Below, one piece after another: positions 19,748-28,501 of a DNA stretch of 64,000 nt (its first letter is position 1; every line of letters begins with the position of its first letter). A model generated the notes under the pieces. That model saw only the letters and a program-made list of their open reading frames with translations. It did no database searches and was not told the DNA's origin. The position numbers and the translations under genes are program-made. This stretch comes from Alloalcanivorax balearicus MACL04 (GTDB lineage: Bacteria; Pseudomonadota; Gammaproteobacteria; Pseudomonadales; Alcanivoracaceae), in contig NZ_ARXS01000020.1 in the NCBI RefSeq assembly GCF_025532145.1, positions 1-64,000 of the forward strand. The letters run 5' to 3'.

Positions 19748-21106
19748 CTACTGTGCGTTGTTTAACGCCCGCAACAGGTAATCCACGAAACGGCTGAGAT
19801 CGTTCAGGCTGGAACAGCGGCGGGCGGCCCGACAGTAGGGTTCGTATTTGGCCATGATGGCATCACCGCTGTTCCAGCGTGACGGATGCTCCGGGTTCAA
19901 CCAGAACACCTGGCGGGCACGACGCGAGATTTCCGCCAGATGTTCCTCGCCCGCGGGCAAGTCATTGTTGCGTGCATCTCCCAGAATGATCACTGTGCTG
20001 CGTCGATCGATCTCCCGGCCACAGGCTTCCTGGAAAGACTCGAACATGTAGCCATAATCGGTACCGCTGCCGGAAACCCGGTCGAGAATGCGCCCTACCG
20101 CCACCTCGGGTTTGTACTGACGGAAGTCATCGGTGACCTCGTCGAAGCGGGCAGCGAAGGCGAAGCTGCGCACCTGGGGCAGAACATCGTTCATGGCGTA
20201 GAGGAACTGCAACAAAAACCGGGCCGCCTCTCGTACCGATCCGGAGACATCGCAAATCACATACACTTTGCTCTTCAGCTTGCGCCGTTCACGCCAGTGC
20301 AACTGCACCGGCACCGCGTTATAGCGCAGGCTGGAGACCAAGGTACGGCGGGCATCCATGGCGCCACGTTTGGCGCGTTTTTGCCGGCGTTGATGCAAAG
20401 CGGCAAGGCGGCGCGCCATGCGTCGCACCAGATCCTGAATCTGGTGGTATTCACGCAGTTCGCGAAACGGAGCCGCCCGCATGGAGTGTTCTCTGAGCGC
20501 ACGGCCATGGGCCCGGCCGTGCAACTCGAATTGTCGCCGCACATACTGGCTGGCTCGCTCCCGCACCTGCTGGCGCCAATCCCGCAACTGCTCCGCCCGG
20601 TTCTGATCCCGACGGCGCGGTGACGCCGCCAAACGCAGAATATCGTCGTCCACCGATCCCATTCCCATGTTCATCACCAACTGCCGGGCGAACAATCCCT
20701 GCTGGGTGATCACTTGCATGGCGGTGAAGTCCTGCTGGGCGGCGGCCTCGGCAAGACTCTGAGTCAATTGCTCCGGCGACTGGGCCATCAGATTGGCGGT
20801 GGTTTCCGACAGGTCTCCGGTGTCCACATCGGTAGTGTCGGGCAAAGCACCCACCTCGGCGTCTTCATCGCCGTCCGCTTCGATGGATTCGAAATGGAAA
20901 AAATCATCGAAACACTGATCGAAGCGGGCCCGGTCCACCTGGGCCTTGACCAGAGTTTGTGCCAGTGTTTCGCGGAACTGTTCGCGCGGGTGGTAACCAA
21001 TCAGCGCCGCGGCCCGCAGCGCTTCTTCCGCTTCCACCGGAGAAATACGAATCTGCGCCCCACGCAGGGCACGCACGAACTCATGCAAGCGACGATCGGC
21101 CATGGC
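19748..21106 (-). CDS. VWA-domain (CoxE-like) protein
   Basis: A 452-aa protein with a C-terminal von Willebrand factor A domain; the MIDAS motif DVSGS is at 286-290, with GTDYGYMF and ILGDARNND completing the metal site. The middle part is Arg/Gln-rich (RRRDQNRAEQLRDWRQQVRER). Starts at ATG 21106 (MADRRLHEF), 8 bp after the MoxR gene. MoxR-VWA pairs act together as ATPase chaperones that insert cofactors or mature enzyme complexes; the client here is unknown. Confidence 0.87.
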   Translation of the reverse strand, partial: AMADRRLHEFVRALRGAQIRISPVEAEEALRAAALIGYHPREQFRETLAQTLVKAQVDRARFDQCFDDFFHFESIEADGDEDAEVGALPDTTDVDTGDLSETTANLMAQSPEQLTQSLAEAAAQQDFTAMQVITQQGLFARQLVMNMGMGSVDDDILRLAASPRRRDQNRAEQLRDWRQQVRERASQYVRRQFELHGRAHGRALREHSMRAAPFRELREYHQIQDLVRRMARRLAALHQRRQKRAKRGAMDARRTLVSSLRYNAVPVQLHWRERRKLKSKVYVICDVSGSVREAARFLLQFLYAMNDVLPQVRSFAFAARFDEVTDDFRQYKPEVAVGRILDRVSGSGTDYGYMFESFQEACGREIDRRSTVIILGDARNNDLPAGEEHLAEISRRARQVFWLNPEHPSRWNSGDAIMAKYEPYCRAARRCSSLNDLSRFVDYLLRALNNAQ

Positions 21107-21113
21107 TCGACCC

Positions 21114-22043
21114 TCAACCCGCGCGCTGCTTGCTGAACCAGTGCGGTAACAGGCCACGCGCCAACGTCACGTCCTGTTCGTTCTTGAGGACCAGGGTCAG
21201 CGTCTGTTCAACCAGCTCCGGCTCGAGGCTGTCGGCGTGCAACAGCACCAGAGCCCGGGCCCAGTCCAGAGTTTCAGAGATGGCGGGCAGTTTCTTCATA
21301 TCCTGCTCGCGCAGGTGCTGAATGAAGCCCACCAGCTGCTCACGCAGCCGATCGCCAAGCTCCGGCACTCGCTCGGCGACAATTCGCCGCTCCAGATCCG
21401 GTTCCGGATAGGGAATGTAAAGATGCAGGCAGCGACGTTTGAGAGCGTCGGACAGCTCCCTCTGATCGTTACTGGTGAGAAATACCAGAGGGCGATGGCG
21501 GGCACGCACCGTACCCAGTTCCGGGATGGAAATCTGAAAATCGGAGAGCAGCTCCAGCAGGAAGGCCTCGAATTCCTGATCCGCTTTGTCGATCTCGTCG
21601 ATCAACAGCACCACCGGCTCATCCGCGCGCAGCGCCCGCAACAGCGGTCGTGGCTCCAGGAAAGTATCGCTGTAGAAAGCGTCACCCAGGTCCCCGAGAC
21701 GCGCCATGCCCTGTTCCAGATTCTCCGTATCGGACAGCAAGGAACTGAGCTTGTCGCGCAGTAATTGCGTATAGAGCAACTGCTTGCCGTATTTCCACTC
21801 GTACAGGGCGCGGCTCTCATCCAGCCCCTCGTAACATTGCAAGCGGATCAGCGGCGCTTCCAGAAAGGCGGCGGCGGATTTGGCCAGTTCGGTTTTGCCC
21901 ACCCCCGGCGGGCCTTCCACCAGAATCGGCTTTTGCAATTGGGCGGCCAGATAGACCGCCAGCGCGGTGCGTTGATCGCATATGTAGCCCTGGCGGGCAA
22001 AACTGGCGATCACGTCATCCACGGAATCGATACGGGTCTTCAT
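21114..22043 (-). CDS. MoxR-family AAA+ ATPase
   Basis: A 309-aa AAA+ ATPase with Walker A at 44-51 (GPPGVGKT), Walker B VVLLIDEIDKAD and sensor 1 FLTSND. The LVEGPPGVGKTELAK form is typical of MoxR proteins paired with CoxE-like VWA partners. ATG 22043 is taken as the start; GTG 22067 would add eight residues. Followed 8 bp later by the VWA gene, forming a two-gene operon. Confidence 0.9.
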   Translation of the reverse strand: MKTRIDSVDDVIASFARQGYICDQRTALAVYLAAQLQKPILVEGPPGVGKTELAKSAAAFLEAPLIRLQCYEGLDESRALYEWKYGKQLLYTQLLRDKLSSLLSDTENLEQGMARLGDLGDAFYSDTFLEPRPLLRALRADEPVVLLIDEIDKADQEFEAFLLELLSDFQISIPELGTVRARHRPLVFLTSNDQRELSDALKRRCLHLYIPYPEPDLERRIVAERVPELGDRLREQLVGFIQHLREQDMKKLPAISETLDWARALVLLHADSLEPELVEQTLTLVLKNEQDVTLARGLLPHWFSKQRAG

Positions 22044-22151
22044 GAGCGTTTGTTCTCGGTTATCCACGTCCGGTTCCCCCAGTGTAGGGGATTCACCGAC
22101 AGGGTCTCAGGAAGGAATGGACGCCGCCATGGCCGAAACCGACATACGGCG

Positions 22152-22511
22152 TCAATGCAGGACGGTATCGTCTCCCAATACCACGTCGAGACGTGGCGGG
22201 GCATCGTCGATCTCCTCTTCGTCCTCACCGGTGACATCGAAACGCAATGAATGCACTTCACCGTCGATCATGTCGGGGATACGGTCGAGAAAATCATCCA
22301 GATGATCGGAATCGAAATGGCGTTCAAGGGCGTCCAGATTGCGCCACTGCTGCCATAACATGATGACCCGGGGGGAATCAGCTTGTACGTAGACTTCGTA
22401 TGAAACGCAGCCGTCCTCCAGGCGCGCTTCGCGGGCCAGAGTCTGAATCAGTGCCAAGGCGTCATCCCGCAGATCATCCCGCACCGGAATGAGCCCTTTG
22501 ACGATTACCAT
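22152..22511 (-). CDS. Antibiotic biosynthesis monooxygenase (ABM)-domain protein
   Basis: A 119-aa protein with a ferredoxin-like ABM/YgiN fold: MVIVKGLIPVRDDLRDDALA, EDGCVSYEVYVQADSP, VIMLWQQWRNLDALERHFDS. Such proteins are quinol or small-aromatic monooxygenases or cofactor binders. An acidic stretch (GEDEEEIDD) follows the domain. ATG 22511 opens at the first strand; the longer frame upstream adds unrelated residues. Confidence 0.82.
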   Translation of the reverse strand: MVIVKGLIPVRDDLRDDALALIQTLAREARLEDGCVSYEVYVQADSPRVIMLWQQWRNLDALERHFDSDHLDDFLDRIPDMIDGEVHSLRFDVTGEDEEEIDDAPPRLDVVLGDDTVLH

Positions 22512-22627
22512 TGTGCTCCAGGGGATAGATTGGGAAAGGACGGTATTGTAGCACAAATCGCGGCAGCCCGCTGATGGCGCCGTCGACGGCCGGCTTCGCG
22601 CACCGCATCAAAGCCGTCGGAAGACGG

Positions 22628-23260
22628 CTAGAGGCGTTCGCCTCGAGCCCAGCGGCGGCCCCCCAGAGCCAGGATCGCCAGTTGCTCCACCGCATTGGCC
22701 GCCAATTCCTCACGCCGCGCCGGAGAGACGTCGAGCATCGCCACGCCAAGCCCGAACATCAGCGATACCGCCGCTTCCGCTTCACGCTCGGCGGGTACCG
22801 CCGGGCGCCCCTGGGCCGCCACCACGGAGCGAATATCCTCGGCCAGTTCATCCACCAGCAACTGCAGCTCACCGTGAATACGCGCCCGATAGCGCCGGCT
22901 GCGCCCAAGCCGTTGCTGCAGCAACAGACGAAACTCTCCTTCATTGGACAGAATGAAGCGGCCGAAGCGGCCCACCAGTTCCTGGATCGCCTGGCGTGGC
23001 CCGATCTCAATCATGCTGCGACGCCCTTCCGACATGGCGACACGCAACCGAAAGCAGGCTTCGTCAATCAATGCCAGCCCCAACGCTTCCATGTCGGGAA
23101 AATGATTGTACAGAGACGTGGCGGCCAGGCCGGCTTCACGGGCCACCTCGCGCAATCCCAGGCTGTCCAGGCCCCGCCCTCCGGCCATCAGGTGCCGGGC
23201 CGCGTCCAGAATCCGTTCGCGGGTCTCCTTTTTCTGCTTCTGTCGCAGGGTTTCCGTCAT
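22628..23260 (-). CDS. TetR-family repressor of the fatty acyl-CoA reductase locus
   Basis: A 210-aa TetR regulator: N-terminal helix-turn-helix at about 15-60 (RERILDAARHLMAGGRGLDSL, then REVAREAGLAATSLYNHFPD) and a helical ligand domain. It is divergent from the fatty acyl-CoA reductase gene, and the 252-bp space holds two copies of a TGTTAGTTAT-based palindrome, one touching its own start. Autorepression and control of the reductase, perhaps by an acyl-CoA or fatty acid ligand, are inferred. Confidence 0.88.
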   Translation of the reverse strand: MTETLRQKQKKETRERILDAARHLMAGGRGLDSLGLREVAREAGLAATSLYNHFPDMEALGLALIDEACFRLRVAMSEGRRSMIEIGPRQAIQELVGRFGRFILSNEGEFRLLLQQRLGRSRRYRARIHGELQLLVDELAEDIRSVVAAQGRPAVPAEREAEAAVSLMFGLGVAMLDVSPARREELAANAVEQLAILALGGRRWARGERL

Positions 23261-23262
23261 TT

Positions 23263-23284
23263 TCAACAAACAACTGTTAGTTAT
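23263..23284. promoter_or_regulatory. Predicted TetR operator 1 (imperfect)
   Basis: Right half TGTTAGTTAT (23275-23284) is identical to operator 2; the left half TCAACAAACA (23263-23272) matches at 7 of 10 positions. It lies 3 bp upstream of the TetR start codon, well placed for autorepression. Confidence 0.7.
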
Positions 23285-23368
23285 TGCTTATCCCTATATA
23301 GCCATAAAAGGCCGGCTTCTTGCAACAGCCATGGAAGACTATTGACATCCGGACATAATGATCACAAA

Positions 23369-23390
23369 ATAACTAACACTTGTTAGTTAT
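23369..23390. promoter_or_regulatory. Predicted TetR operator 2 (perfect palindrome)
   Basis: ATAACTAACA, CT, TGTTAGTTAT: a perfect 22-bp palindrome with a 2-bp centre, 122 bp upstream of the reductase start. It shares a full half-site with operator 1. Confidence 0.8.
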
Positions 23391-23460
23391 AAAAGCGAAG
23401 CCGGTCCATGCTGGTATCGCCCGGACAAGGGGCGCATCATCGACCAGGTGCCCGGCAAGA

Positions 23461-23478
23461 TCATAAACAGGCTCTACA
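23461..23478. repeat. Solo copy of the AGAGCCTGTT repeat end
   Basis: AGATCATAAACAGGCTCT, the complement of AGAGCCTGTTTATGATCT, differs by one base from the copy at the obgE 3' end (8.38 kb). It lies in the leader of the fatty acyl-CoA reductase gene. Confidence 0.45.
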
Positions 23479-23512
23479 ACACATTGTGCGTGCTAACGAG
23501 GGATTGACCGCC

Positions 23513-25519
23513 ATGAACTATTTCGTCACCGGGGCCACCGGTTTCATCGGCCGCTTTCTGGTTGCCCGGCTTCTGAAACGGGAAGACAGCCGGGTCTTCG
23601 CCCTGGTTCGCCCAGGCTCCGAATACAAGCTGGAGGCTCTGCGGCGACGACTGGGCGTGGAAGAGCGGCGTCTGGTGCCGATTACCGGCGATCTGACGAG
23701 AAAGAGCCTGGGCCTGAGCAAGCGGGACCTGGATGACCTGACCGGCCAGATCGACCACTTTTTCCATCTGGCCGCGATCTATGATCTCAATGCGGACGAG
23801 AACACCCAGCGTTACACCAATATCGAAGGCACCCGCCAAACCCTGAAACTGGCGGAGCAGCTGCAAGCCGGCTGTTTCCATCATGTTTCCTCGGTGGCCG
23901 CCGGCGGACTCTATCCCGGCACCTTCTCCGAGGACATGTTCGAAGAGGCCTCCGGCCTGGACAATCCCTATCTGCTGACCAAGCACGAATCGGAAGCCCT
24001 GGTGCGCCAGGAAAGCCAGATCCCCTGGCGTATTTACCGGCCGTCCCTGGTAGTGGGCCATTCCCAGACCGGGGAAATGGACAAAATCGACGGCCCGTAC
24101 TACTTCTTCAAACTGATCCAGAAACTCAAGGATTATCTGCCCAACTGGTTCCCGCTGGTGGGCGTTGAGAGCGGCCATTTCAACATCGTGCCGGTGGACT
24201 TCGTCGCCAGTGCACTGGACCACATCGCCCATCAGCCCGAAGGAAACGGCCAGTGTTTTCACCTCACCGCCGAGCGCAGCTATAACTTCAGTGAGGTGAT
24301 GGACATCATCGCCGGTGCCGCCCAAGCGCCACGCATGCCGGTGCGCCTGGATAATCGCGTCTTCAATGCGGTACCCGGTTTCGTCAAAAAGGGCGTCAAC
24401 GCGCTGACCCCGAAGGCCCTGATCAACCAGTTGCTGGAAAGTCTGGACATCCCCCCCACCATCGTTCAGTTCCTGGCCTTTCCGACCCAGTACGACAACC
24501 AGCGGACCATGGCCGCGCTGGAAGGCAGCGGCATTGGCGTGCCGGATCTGGAAAGCTACATCCAGCAGTTATGGGATTTCTGGGAAAACCACCTGGACCC
24601 CGAGCGGGATCAGCGCAAGGACGAATTGCAGCCACTACCGTCTTTGCCGGACAAGGTGGAGGACAAGATCGTGCTGATCACCGGTGCCACTTCCGGGATC
24701 GGCAAGGCCTCGGCCCTGAAGCTGGCCCGCGCCGGCGCTACCGTGTTGGTAGTGGCCCGCACTCCGGAGAAACTGGAAGAGACCCTGCACGAGATCAAGC
24801 AGGTGGGCGGCATCGCCCGAGCCTACCGTTGCGACGTCTCGAAGCTGGAATCCGTGGATGATCTGGTGAAGGAGGTTCTGGCGGATTACGGCCGGGTCGA
24901 CATCCTGGTGAACAACGCCGGCCATTCGATTCGCCGCTCGGTGGTCAACTCGGTCTATCGCTTCCACGATTTCGAACGCACCATGCAGTTGAACTACTTC
25001 GGCTCATTGCGGCTGATCATGCGCCTGTTACCGAGCATGCTCGAACAGGGCAGCGGACACGTCATCAATATTTCCAGCATCGGCGTTCTGACCAACGCAC
25101 CGCGCTTCTCCGCCTATGTGGCGTCCAAGGCCGCGCTGGATTCGTTCACCCGTTGCGCCGCCAGCGAGCTGGCTCACCAGGGTATCCGCTTCACCACCAT
25201 CAATATGCCGTTGGTGCGCACGCCGATGATCGCGCCCACCAAGCTGTACAATCACGTGCCCACCATCAGCCCCAGCCAGGCGGCGGATATGATCTGCGAC
25301 GCCATCGTGCGTCAACCCAAGCGGATCGCCACCAGTCTCGGCATCCTCGGCCAGGTGATGCATTTCATTACCCCCCGGGCCACGGAAACGATCATGAACA
25401 CCGGCTACAAATTGTTCTCCGACTCCGCGGCGGCGGTGGGGCGACGCGAGCGCACGCCGAAGCGGATCAGCCGCGAGCAAGCCGCCTTCTCGCGGCTGTT
25501 CAAGGGGATTCACTGGTAG
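23513..25519 (+). CDS. Two-domain fatty acyl-CoA reductase (alcohol-forming type)
   Basis: A 668-aa fusion of two SDR domains. The N-terminal extended SDR has TGATGFIG at 6-13 and YLLTK at 153-157; the C-terminal classical SDR has TGATSGIG at 390-397, Ser521/522 and YVASK at 535-539. This architecture and length match the Marinobacter Maqu_2507-type enzyme that reduces acyl-CoA or acyl-ACP by four electrons to fatty alcohol for wax esters. ATG 23513 is chosen by the Rossmann start. Divergent TetR gene and operator upstream; terminator downstream. Confidence 0.88.
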   Translation: MNYFVTGATGFIGRFLVARLLKREDSRVFALVRPGSEYKLEALRRRLGVEERRLVPITGDLTRKSLGLSKRDLDDLTGQIDHFFHLAAIYDLNADENTQRYTNIEGTRQTLKLAEQLQAGCFHHVSSVAAGGLYPGTFSEDMFEEASGLDNPYLLTKHESEALVRQESQIPWRIYRPSLVVGHSQTGEMDKIDGPYYFFKLIQKLKDYLPNWFPLVGVESGHFNIVPVDFVASALDHIAHQPEGNGQCFHLTAERSYNFSEVMDIIAGAAQAPRMPVRLDNRVFNAVPGFVKKGVNALTPKALINQLLESLDIPPTIVQFLAFPTQYDNQRTMAALEGSGIGVPDLESYIQQLWDFWENHLDPERDQRKDELQPLPSLPDKVEDKIVLITGATSGIGKASALKLARAGATVLVVARTPEKLEETLHEIKQVGGIARAYRCDVSKLESVDDLVKEVLADYGRVDILVNNAGHSIRRSVVNSVYRFHDFERTMQLNYFGSLRLIMRLLPSMLEQGSGHVINISSIGVLTNAPRFSAYVASKAALDSFTRCAASELAHQGIRFTTINMPLVRTPMIAPTKLYNHVPTISPSQAADMICDAIVRQPKRIATSLGILGQVMHFITPRATETIMNTGYKLFSDSAAAVGRRERTPKRISREQAAFSRLFKGIHW

Positions 25520-25548
25520 CGGGTTCATTCCACGCGGCACCATTAAAA

Positions 25549-25572
25549 AAGGCCCCGCCGTGGGGCCTTGAA
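25549..25572 (+). terminator. Terminator-like hairpin after the acyl-CoA reductase
   Basis: AAGGCCCC (25549-25556) pairs with GGGGCCTT (25562-25569); an A-run on the left suits minus-strand reading too, between convergent genes. The plus-strand T-run is weak. Confidence 0.7.
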
Positions 25573-25666
25573 AAACCGGATATACCGGAAGCATACGCAG
25601 CGGGGCTTGCGCCCCGGAGAGAATAGTCGCCGATCCACGCCTGGCCGCCCTTGATACAGATCAGGG

Positions 25667-26644
25667 TTAGGGGTGATCCACTCCGGGTGGAGCCGCCTCC
25701 GCCAGAAACGCCAGCATCTCCCGATTCACTTCCGCCGCCTGTTCCATCTGGATCCAGTGCCCGCACTGGTCCAGTACCACGGTATTCAGATTCGGCACGT
25801 AGTCCGGCATGCGTGCCAGAGCCTTCTGACTGAACATCAATACCGGGTCTTGCATGCCACCGAGAAACAGCACCGGCGCCGGGATCGTCCAGTTGTCGTC
25901 AGCGCGGCTTTCTTCCCAGGACGCATCCATGGCCCGATACCAGTTGAGCGCACCGGTAAACCCGGTCTTGTCGAAACGGGCCACGTAGTAATCCAGGTCT
26001 TCCTCACGCATCCAGCGCGAGGGCCGAGCCGGCACGCGCATGGAATCCAGCACGCCGCTGTCGTCCGGCGCCACCTGGAAGTTGGCCATGCCTTCGGCGG
26101 AAAGATTGTGAAACAGAGCCCGCAGGCTATAGCGAACGTCCTCTCCAAGCTCCCGCTCCGGCACTTCGGCTTGCTGAAAATAGAGCATATAAAAGAAATG
26201 ATCTCCGAACAGCTCCCGCATCGCCTCGGTGGGCGCACGCGGCGAGGGGCCGCCGTAGGGGACCGACAATCCCACTACCGCCGTCACTCGCTCCGGATAG
26301 GTCCTGGCCACTTCCCATGCCAGCGCGCATCCCCAATCATGCCCCACCAGCACCGCCCGCTCAGCACCGAGGGCGTCGATCAAGGCCACCACATCCTCGG
26401 CCAACCGGGACAGTCGGCAGTCCTCCACCGTCGCTGCTCCACGAGTTTCGCCGTAGCCGCGCAAATCCGGCGCCACGGCGTGGTATCCGGACTGAGCCAG
26501 CACCGGCAACTGGTAGCGCCACGAGGCCCAGCATTCCGGGAAGCCGTGCAAACACAACACCAAAGGGGCGCCCTTGACGCCCGCTTCGGCAATGAACATA
26601 TCCAGACCGTTGGCGGGCACGCGCCGCTCTTGTATAAATCCCAT
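25667..26644 (-). CDS. Alpha/beta hydrolase, soluble epoxide hydrolase-like
   Basis: A 325-aa alpha/beta hydrolase. The oxyanion motif HGFPE is at 33-37 and the nucleophile elbow GHDWG puts Asp103 as nucleophile, as in epoxide hydrolases and dehalogenases; the general base is in DQCGHW near residue 303. A cap domain with Tyr residues (YYVARF, NWYRAMD) fits epoxide hydrolase rather than dehalogenase. ATG 26644 (MGFIQERRVP) is preferred over an unsupported 41-residue extension. Substrate unknown, possibly alkene-derived epoxides. Confidence 0.87.
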   Translation of the reverse strand: MGFIQERRVPANGLDMFIAEAGVKGAPLVLCLHGFPECWASWRYQLPVLAQSGYHAVAPDLRGYGETRGAATVEDCRLSRLAEDVVALIDALGAERAVLVGHDWGCALAWEVARTYPERVTAVVGLSVPYGGPSPRAPTEAMRELFGDHFFYMLYFQQAEVPERELGEDVRYSLRALFHNLSAEGMANFQVAPDDSGVLDSMRVPARPSRWMREEDLDYYVARFDKTGFTGALNWYRAMDASWEESRADDNWTIPAPVLFLGGMQDPVLMFSQKALARMPDYVPNLNTVVLDQCGHWIQMEQAAEVNREMLAFLAEAAPPGVDHP

Positions 26645-26890
26645 CGTGATTTCCTGGAACCCGCTTTTCCCGGGACAATAAACCCGAACTACCCGGCTAC
26701 CGGATGCGTAACGCATCCGACACCGAAGCCCGTCATGCTGGTTGGGTGGAAACGAGGCCCATTCCATGGTTCCCTAACCTGCGTCATTCTGGCAATGTGA
26801 CACCGGAGCCACAACCTGGCAAGCCGCTGGCGGGGACGGACCTCGATCCATTCCTCGGCGGGGCGGCCATTCAGGTAGAATACCAATCCG

Positions 26891-28501
26891 ATGTCGACGG
26901 CACCCGGTCCGGGCATGAGCCATCCCCGGCAACGGCGCGGCGATACCGCCGGTCAAGCTTCAGCAAAGACGGGCATTAGCAAAACGGGCTCTAGGAACAG
27001 CAGCGTGGACGATCCTTCAAGACAGCAACCGCAACAAAAGAAGCACCGGTTCCGCCGGCTGTTGCGCCCTTATCTGCCCGCCTACTTCCCGGTGGCGTGG
27101 AAGATGGGTCTGTCGATCTCCGCCATGATTCTTTTGGGCATGGCCGTTCTCGGCACCCTCCTGCTGAACAATCAGCTTGAACGTATGCGCCAACAGGCGG
27201 ACAGCTTCGGTGGCGCCATCGCCTCCCAATTGGCGCATACCGCCCGTGAACCCTTGCTGGCCGAGGATCGCTTCCTGCTCAAGGTGCACATCAATAATCT
27301 GGTCCGCAGTGACAATATTTACGGCGCTACCCTGTTTGACCGGGACGGCGGCCTGATCGATGAAGCGGGAGTGCAGCCGGCCCGGCGCGGCCCCTTGAGC
27401 GAAGCGGGCGTCAGCCGTTGGACCATGGCCGGCTCGCCCATGAGCACCTATATTTCCCCGGTAATGGTCAACGATATCCAGGTCGGCGCGGTGGCGATCA
27501 CTCTCTCCGATCAACCTATCGCTCTGGCCCAGAAAGAGGTCCGGACGGCCATGATCACCGCCACCGTGATCATGGGGCTGATCGCCATAATCGCCTCTTT
27601 CGTGATCAGCCGCCGGCTGTCCCAGCCAATCCGTGATCTGCTGGCCGCCACCAGCGCCATGCGGCGTGGCGATTTGCAGTTCCGTATTCGTGAACGCCGC
27701 AATGACGAGATCGGTCTGCTGATCGAAGCCTACAACAGCATGGCCCATAGCATGCTGGAGAAAGATCAGGTGGAAAGGGTACTGCAGCGTTTCGTCAGTC
27801 CTTCGGTGGCGAAAAGCATGATGGCCGACCTGGATCAGGTCACCCTCGGCGGTCGCGACGTCAACGCCACGGTGGTGTTCGCCGATATCGTCGGCTTCAC
27901 CCGGTTGTCGGAAAGCCTGGCGCCGGAGGCGGTGGCCCATATGCTCAACGTTTACTTCGATGCCGTCGCCTGGGCGGCGGATTCCTATCGCGGCACCATC
28001 GACAAGTACATGGGTGACTGTGCCATGATCGTGTTCGGGGTGCCGGAAGAGGATCCCGAGCACTTGTTCCATGGCCTCTGCTGCGCGGTGATGATCCAGC
28101 GCCTGATCCAGCGCCTCAACGAACATCGGCAGGCCCGTGGCCTGACCACCGTGGAATTCCGTATCGGCATCAATTCCGGCGCCATGCTGGCCGGGAACCT
28201 GGGCTCCCGTGACCGCATGCAATATACGGTGGTCGGCGATACCGTGAATCTGGCGTCACGGCTTTCCAACATGGCCGCCGCCGGCGAAATCATCGCCGCC
28301 GCCGCCGTGTTCAAGGACGCCAACATCGCTCCCCGGGTGCGGGCGCTGGAATACGGCTCCATGCGCGTTCGCGGCCGGCAGGAGCCGGTCAGCACTTACC
28401 GGGTCGATGGCGTGCACGCCTTGTCCGAGACTCTGATGGAGCAACGTATCGCCCAGTTCCTGACCCGCCTCAACACGGACGGACACCGTGCATCGTCCTG
28501 A
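26891..28501 (+). CDS. Membrane-bound class III adenylate/guanylate cyclase with HAMP domain
   Basis: A 536-aa signalling protein: basic cytoplasmic leader (1-67), first membrane helix near 71-91, periplasmic sensor of about 130 residues, second helix near 223-243, HAMP (RRLSQPIRDLLAATSAMRRG) and a C-terminal class III cyclase domain (VVFADIVGFTRLSE with metal-binding Asp, DKYMGDCAMIVFG, VVGDTVNLASRL). It should make cAMP in response to an envelope signal. ATG 26891 is the longest start; 26915 and GTG 27004 are possible. The stop overlaps the next gene by 14 bp. Confidence 0.87.
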   Translation: MSTAPGPGMSHPRQRRGDTAGQASAKTGISKTGSRNSSVDDPSRQQPQQKKHRFRRLLRPYLPAYFPVAWKMGLSISAMILLGMAVLGTLLLNNQLERMRQQADSFGGAIASQLAHTAREPLLAEDRFLLKVHINNLVRSDNIYGATLFDRDGGLIDEAGVQPARRGPLSEAGVSRWTMAGSPMSTYISPVMVNDIQVGAVAITLSDQPIALAQKEVRTAMITATVIMGLIAIIASFVISRRLSQPIRDLLAATSAMRRGDLQFRIRERRNDEIGLLIEAYNSMAHSMLEKDQVERVLQRFVSPSVAKSMMADLDQVTLGGRDVNATVVFADIVGFTRLSESLAPEAVAHMLNVYFDAVAWAADSYRGTIDKYMGDCAMIVFGVPEEDPEHLFHGLCCAVMIQRLIQRLNEHRQARGLTTVEFRIGINSGAMLAGNLGSRDRMQYTVVGDTVNLASRLSNMAAAGEIIAAAAVFKDANIAPRVRALEYGSMRVRGRQEPVSTYRVDGVHALSETLMEQRIAQFLTRLNTDGHRASS

